DNA of 8,484 nucleotides from an uncultured Collinsella sp. (GTDB lineage Bacteria > Actinomycetota > Coriobacteriia > Coriobacteriales > Coriobacteriaceae), in NCBI GenBank assembly GCA_902468695.1, contig CABQZS010000248.1:1-8484 (forward strand). The letters run 5' to 3'. Shown here piece after piece: positions 5,990 to 8,484 of this stretch (positions within the stretch are counted from its first letter, which is position 1; each line of letters starts with the position of its first letter). The translations under genes and the position numbers were made by a program. The notes under the pieces are model-generated. The model saw only the letters and a program-made list of their open reading frames with translations. It had not been told where the DNA came from and did not search any database.

Positions 5990-5994
5990 AGCCT

Positions 5995-7356
5995 ATGCTG
6001 CGCAGGAAAATAGCGGCAGAGCTGGAGCGTTGGCTGAAGTCTGCCGAGCAAAAGGCCTTATTCATTACGGGTTCTCGCCAGATTGGCAAAAGCTATTCGA
6101 TTCGCGCATTTGGCAAAGCCAACCATGCAACCTACATCGAGCTTAACCTCATGGAAAACCGCCAGGCAAAAGATGCTCTTCTCGAGGCGCGGGATGCCGA
6201 TGATTTCATCAGCAGGGTGACGCTTCTTTCGGGAAAGTCGATTGCACCAGGCAAAACGCTCGTGTTTATCGATGAGGTCCAAGAGGCCCCCGACATCATG
6301 ACGATGGCAAAGTTCCTTGTTGAGGACGGGAGGTGCCGCTGGGCGTTTTCGGGGTCAATGCTCGGGACCCAGTTCAAGGGCGTCAGGTCCTATCCCGTGG
6401 GGTATGTCCACGAGCTTAGGATGTTCCCGCTCGATTTTGAGGAGTTTTGCTGGGCAACTGGGGTGAGCGAGGGGGCTCGCCAAACGATACGCGACGCGTG
6501 TATCAGCGAGAGGCCCATTCCTGATTACATTCACGACGCGATGATGGCAAACTTCAGGACCTATATCGTTGTCGGCGGAATGCCGGAGGTCGTGCAGCGT
6601 TTCCTTGACACGCAGGGCGACCTTGCCTCTGTTCGTCAGCTACAGTCAGAGCTCAACGAACAGTACCGGCGGGATATCTCCAAGTATGCAAGCGGGCGAG
6701 CCCTGCAGGTGCAGAGCATCTACGATCAGCTCCCTATTATGCTCGAGGGCGAAAACAAGCGCTTCGTGCTCAATTCCATTGACCCCAAGGCTCACTACGA
6801 GAAGTATCAGCGAGATTTTGTATGGCTTGTCGATGCCGGCGTTGCTCTCAAAGCCGATATCGTAACCGAGCCAAAATCGCCCCTGCTCAAGACGGCACGG
6901 CCATCGCAGTTCAAGCTATATCAATCGGATACGGGCATGTTGATGGCGCGCTACCCCGTTGGAGTCGCCCAAGCGGCGTATCTTGATAGCAAGGAGCCCA
7001 ACCTGGGCGGCATTTACGAAAACGTGGTGGCCCAGCAGCTGGCTGCCCAAAATCGCCAGCTTTACTACTATCAGACAAAAAAGCGCGGTGAAGTGGACTT
7101 TGTGGTCGATGGACCGGATGGGACGGCTGTTCCGATCGAGGTTAAATCGGGCTCCTATTACCACGCGCACGCTGCGCTCGGTCATGTGCTTGATACGGCT
7201 GAATATGGCGTAAGGCTCGGGATTGTTTTCTCGAGAGGCAACGTTGAGCGCAACGGAGCGGTTCTCTATTTGCCGCTATATGCGACCTGGGCCCTTTCGG
7301 ATGTTTTGGGCGACTCCTGCGCCGAGGGGATAAAGCTGGAGGTCAAGCCGGTCTAG
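5995..7356 (+). CDS. AAA ATPase with DUF4143 domain (AAA_14-DUF4143)
   Basis: This protein of 453 residues has an N-terminal P-loop ATPase domain: Walker A GSRQIGKS (26-33), Walker B LVFIDE (89-94), and a sensor-like FSGSMLG (118-124). The next region includes VGGMPEVV and the helix LNEQYRRDISKYA, typical of this family. The C-terminal DUF4143 domain has YEN (341-343), GEVDFVV (365-371) and PIEVKSG (380-386), an arrangement of acidic residues and Lys (Asp368, Glu382, Lys384) like the PD-(D/E)XK nuclease fold. Whether it cuts DNA is unproven, and the cellular role of the family is not established. The gene stands alone, with its own upstream repeat array and palindromes on both sides. By eye its codons include more AGG, TTT and A/T-ending choices than the neighbours, which suggests horizontal transfer. 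It lies head-to-head at its 3' end with the phosphatase gene. Confidence 0.9.
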   Translation: MLRRKIAAELERWLKSAEQKALFITGSRQIGKSYSIRAFGKANHATYIELNLMENRQAKDALLEARDADDFISRVTLLSGKSIAPGKTLVFIDEVQEAPDIMTMAKFLVEDGRCRWAFSGSMLGTQFKGVRSYPVGYVHELRMFPLDFEEFCWATGVSEGARQTIRDACISERPIPDYIHDAMMANFRTYIVVGGMPEVVQRFLDTQGDLASVRQLQSELNEQYRRDISKYASGRALQVQSIYDQLPIMLEGENKRFVLNSIDPKAHYEKYQRDFVWLVDAGVALKADIVTEPKSPLLKTARPSQFKLYQSDTGMLMARYPVGVAQAAYLDSKEPNLGGIYENVVAQQLAAQNRQLYYYQTKKRGEVDFVVDGPDGTAVPIEVKSGSYYHAHAALGHVLDTAEYGVRLGIVFSRGNVERNGAVLYLPLYATWALSDVLGDSCAEGIKLEVKPV

Positions 7357-7368
7357 GGCCAGTCCCGG

Positions 7369-7399
7369 ATGTGGCAAAGGGGCAGTCCCTTTGCCACAT
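7369..7399. repeat. Palindrome copy 2 (TGTGGCAAAGGGG type)
   Basis: ATGTGGCAAAGGG (7369-7381) pairs perfectly with CCCTTTGCCACAT (7387-7399), with one extra G-T pair at the loop. It lies 12 nt after the ATPase stop. Over 32 aligned bases it differs from copy 1 (5819-5851) at four positions. Two of these change an A-T stem pair to G-C, so pairing is kept. It may act as a terminator for the ATPase gene; it has no T-run. Confidence 0.72.
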
Positions 7400-7402
7400 T
7401 CA

Positions 7403-7468
7403 TGAGCGTGGATTTTCTTCCGTATAGAGTGCACTTGAACGCTCAAAGTGGGAGAAAATCTACGCTCA
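7403..7468. repeat. Long 19-bp inverted repeat between convergent genes
   Basis: Bases 7403-7421 pair with 7450-7468 along 19 positions, 17 Watson-Crick and two G-U if the plus strand is read. The loop of 28 nt contains the palindrome AGTGCACT and an extra copy of ACGCTCAA (7439-7446), which is repeated in the right arm (7462-7469). It lies 3 nt after palindrome copy 2. It may be a bidirectional terminator, a structured RNA or a miniature repeat. No transposase or target-site duplication is evident. Confidence 0.6.
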
Positions 7469-7479
7469 ATTTATGCCGA

Positions 7480-7505
7480 GGGCGCGGTTCGTGCGCCCAC
7501 GAACC
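7480..7505. repeat. Two mutually exclusive hairpins at the phosphatase stop codon
   Basis: GGGCGC (7480-7485) can pair with GCGCCC (7493-7498), or GGTTCGTG (7486-7493) can pair with CACGAACC (7498-7505) around a 4-nt loop. The second reaches the last base of the phosphatase stop codon. On the minus strand this would be the first structure after the gene, a possible transcription end without a clear U-tract. Confidence 0.35.
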
Positions 7506-7951
7506 TACAGCTGCTCGAGCATAGCGGTGCAGCCGTCGAGCACGTCGCGGTAGGTGGCATCGAAGTTGCCGGTGTACCAGGGGTCGGCCACGTCGCCGGG
7601 GCGCTCGGTCCAATCGAGCAAGCGCGTAATCTTGCCGTCGGGGTCGTCGCCAAAGATGCGACGCAGACCGCGCGCGTTCTCGGCGTCCATATAGACAATG
7701 TGGTCCCAGTCACCATACTCTGCGCGACGCACCTGGCGAGCACGGTGCGCGACGACGGGAATCCCGACTTCGCGCAGCTTGGCAACGGTGCCGTGGTGTG
7801 GCGGGTTGCCGATCTCCTCGGTCGAGGTCGCCGCGGAATCAATGACAAACTCCGCCTCGCGCCCAGCGCGGCGCACGAGCTCGGTAAACACCGACTCGGC
7901 CATCGTCGAGCGACAGATGTTCCCATGGCAGATAAACAGTACACGTTGCAT
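7505..7951 (-). CDS. Low-molecular-weight protein-tyrosine-phosphatase
   Basis: This cytosolic phosphatase of 148 residues has the usual family length. It hydrolyses phosphotyrosine (and small aryl phosphates) through a cysteinyl-phosphate intermediate. The P-loop CHGNICRS (8-15) supplies the nucleophile Cys8 and Arg14 in the family pattern C-x5-R-S, directly after the first strand MQRVLFI. The general acid is Asp123 in DPWY (123-126), also in its expected place near the C-terminus. The chosen start is the ATG at 7951, with AAAGGAAA on the minus strand about 6-8 nt upstream. The longer frame adds 15 residues that do not belong to the fold. The MFS gene ends 51 nt upstream on the same strand, so co-transcription is possible. 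No kinase or capsule gene is in view, so its target is unknown. Confidence 0.93.
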   Translation of the reverse strand: MQRVLFICHGNICRSTMAESVFTELVRRAGREAEFVIDSAATSTEEIGNPPHHGTVAKLREVGIPVVAHRARQVRRAEYGDWDHIVYMDAENARGLRRIFGDDPDGKITRLLDWTERPGDVADPWYTGNFDATYRDVLDGCTAMLEQL

Positions 7952-8002
7952 ATGCGGTTTCCTTTCGATCGCCATCATCGAGCTCGAGTATCGCATCTAC
8001 GC

Positions 8003-8484
8003 CTACGCCCTCGCCCGCTTGCGCTCCCAGCGAGCCAACTTAATCGTCACCAGCGTAAGCGCCCAGGCCACAAGCGAGAACGCGGCGCCCACTGCGCCCA
8101 CGTACGCAATACCAATGCTGCTTACCACGGCGCCGCCCACTGCGGTGCCAAACGAAATGCCGACGTTAAACGCCATGGGCTCAACCGAGCTCGCGAGCAC
8201 CATCGATTTGGGATGGCGGCTGCGAGCCGCGTCCATAAAGTGTGTGATGCACGAGACCGAGAATAGGTACATGAGCATTGCCAGGCTAAAGACAAAGACC
8301 AGCGCGAGCGGCATGGTGCCGCTCACAGCAAACAGTCCGAGTAACGCCGCAGCCTGCAGCACAAACGTCACGAGCAGCGCCTTCATACCAAAGCGCGCAT
8401 CGATCCATCCGCCCAGGATGTTCGAGATCAGGCAGAACACGCCGTAGGCCATAAGCGTGGTACTGGCTTCGACCGTGCCCATGC
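8003..8484 (-). CDS. MFS transporter, C-terminal half (partial, runs off the window)
   Basis: At least 159 residues are visible, and the gene continues past the right edge, so the Met at 8482 is probably internal. Five hydrophobic segments are seen at about 8-25, 35-52, 58-80, 97-120 and 124-147, matching helices 8-12 of a 12-helix major facilitator. Between the first two lies GGWIDARFGMK, the motif-A-like loop of the second half. AFNVGISFGTAVGG in the fourth visible segment is characteristic of the DHA1 drug/sugar/nucleoside exporters (AraJ, YdhP and PbuE type). The C-terminus is short and basic (WERKRARA). The protein is an inner-membrane, probably proton-driven, efflux carrier. The substrate cannot be read from this half. 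The phosphatase gene follows after 51 nt on the same strand. Confidence 0.88.
   Translation of the reverse strand, partial: MGTVEASTTLMAYGVFCLISNILGGWIDARFGMKALLVTFVLQAAALLGLFAVSGTMPLALVFVFSLAMLMYLFSVSCITHFMDAARSRHPKSMVLASSVEPMAFNVGISFGTAVGGAVVSSIGIAYVGAVGAAFSLVAWALTLVTIKLARWERKRARA

Noticed and set aside
7403..7468. Inverted repeat as terminal repeats of an insertion sequence
   Set aside because: Only 28 nt lie between the arms, there is no transposase, and no direct target duplication is visible at the edges.
7448..8266. Plus-strand open frame crossing the phosphatase and MFS genes
   Set aside because: It spans two real minus-strand genes and the hairpin spacer, with no domain or start signal.

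Overview
The window reads as chromosomal DNA of a GC-rich Gram-positive bacterium. The style of the two ABC exporter subunits, the MarR regulator and the TIGR04076-type small protein is most like class Coriobacteriia, and Collinsella is my best guess. That assignment is inference from gene content and composition, with no marker gene to prove it. I see no rRNA, tRNA, CRISPR array, transposase or phage gene.

Left part (113-4335, minus strand): a three-gene operon encodes a MarR-family repressor, then two ABC exporter half-transporters. The sequence shows that the exporter is an asymmetric heterodimer: one subunit has a degenerate ATP site (Asp for catalytic Glu, Gln for the H-loop His) and the other keeps the catalytic residues. 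A near-ideal sigma-70 promoter lies upstream of the marR-like gene. A perfect 9-bp inverted repeat overlaps its -10 box and start region, which points to autoregulation. A large imperfect stem-loop follows the last gene (12-79).

Middle (4436-5810, plus strand): a structured spacer with four successive potential hairpins precedes a pyridoxal/pyridoxamine kinase gene (vitamin B6 salvage). This overlaps by 8 nt a small cysteine-rich gene of the uncharacterised TIGR04076 type. The same 8-nt overlap length occurs at both internal junctions of the exporter operon.

Right-middle (5819-7468, plus strand): a single AAA ATPase-DUF4143 gene looks like an accessory insertion. Three direct repeats at an exact 33-bp period lie upstream of it. 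Two related palindromes flank it, one after the preceding gene and one after its own stop, and they differ by a compensatory base-pair change. A second long inverted repeat follows 3 nt after the downstream palindrome. This cassette is the most interesting part of the window.

Right end (7505-8484, minus strand): a low-molecular-weight protein-tyrosine-phosphatase gene is preceded, 51 nt upstream on the same strand, by the C-terminal half of an MFS (DHA1-like) transporter that runs off the window edge. The ATPase and phosphatase genes converge on the hairpin-rich 7357-7504 spacer.
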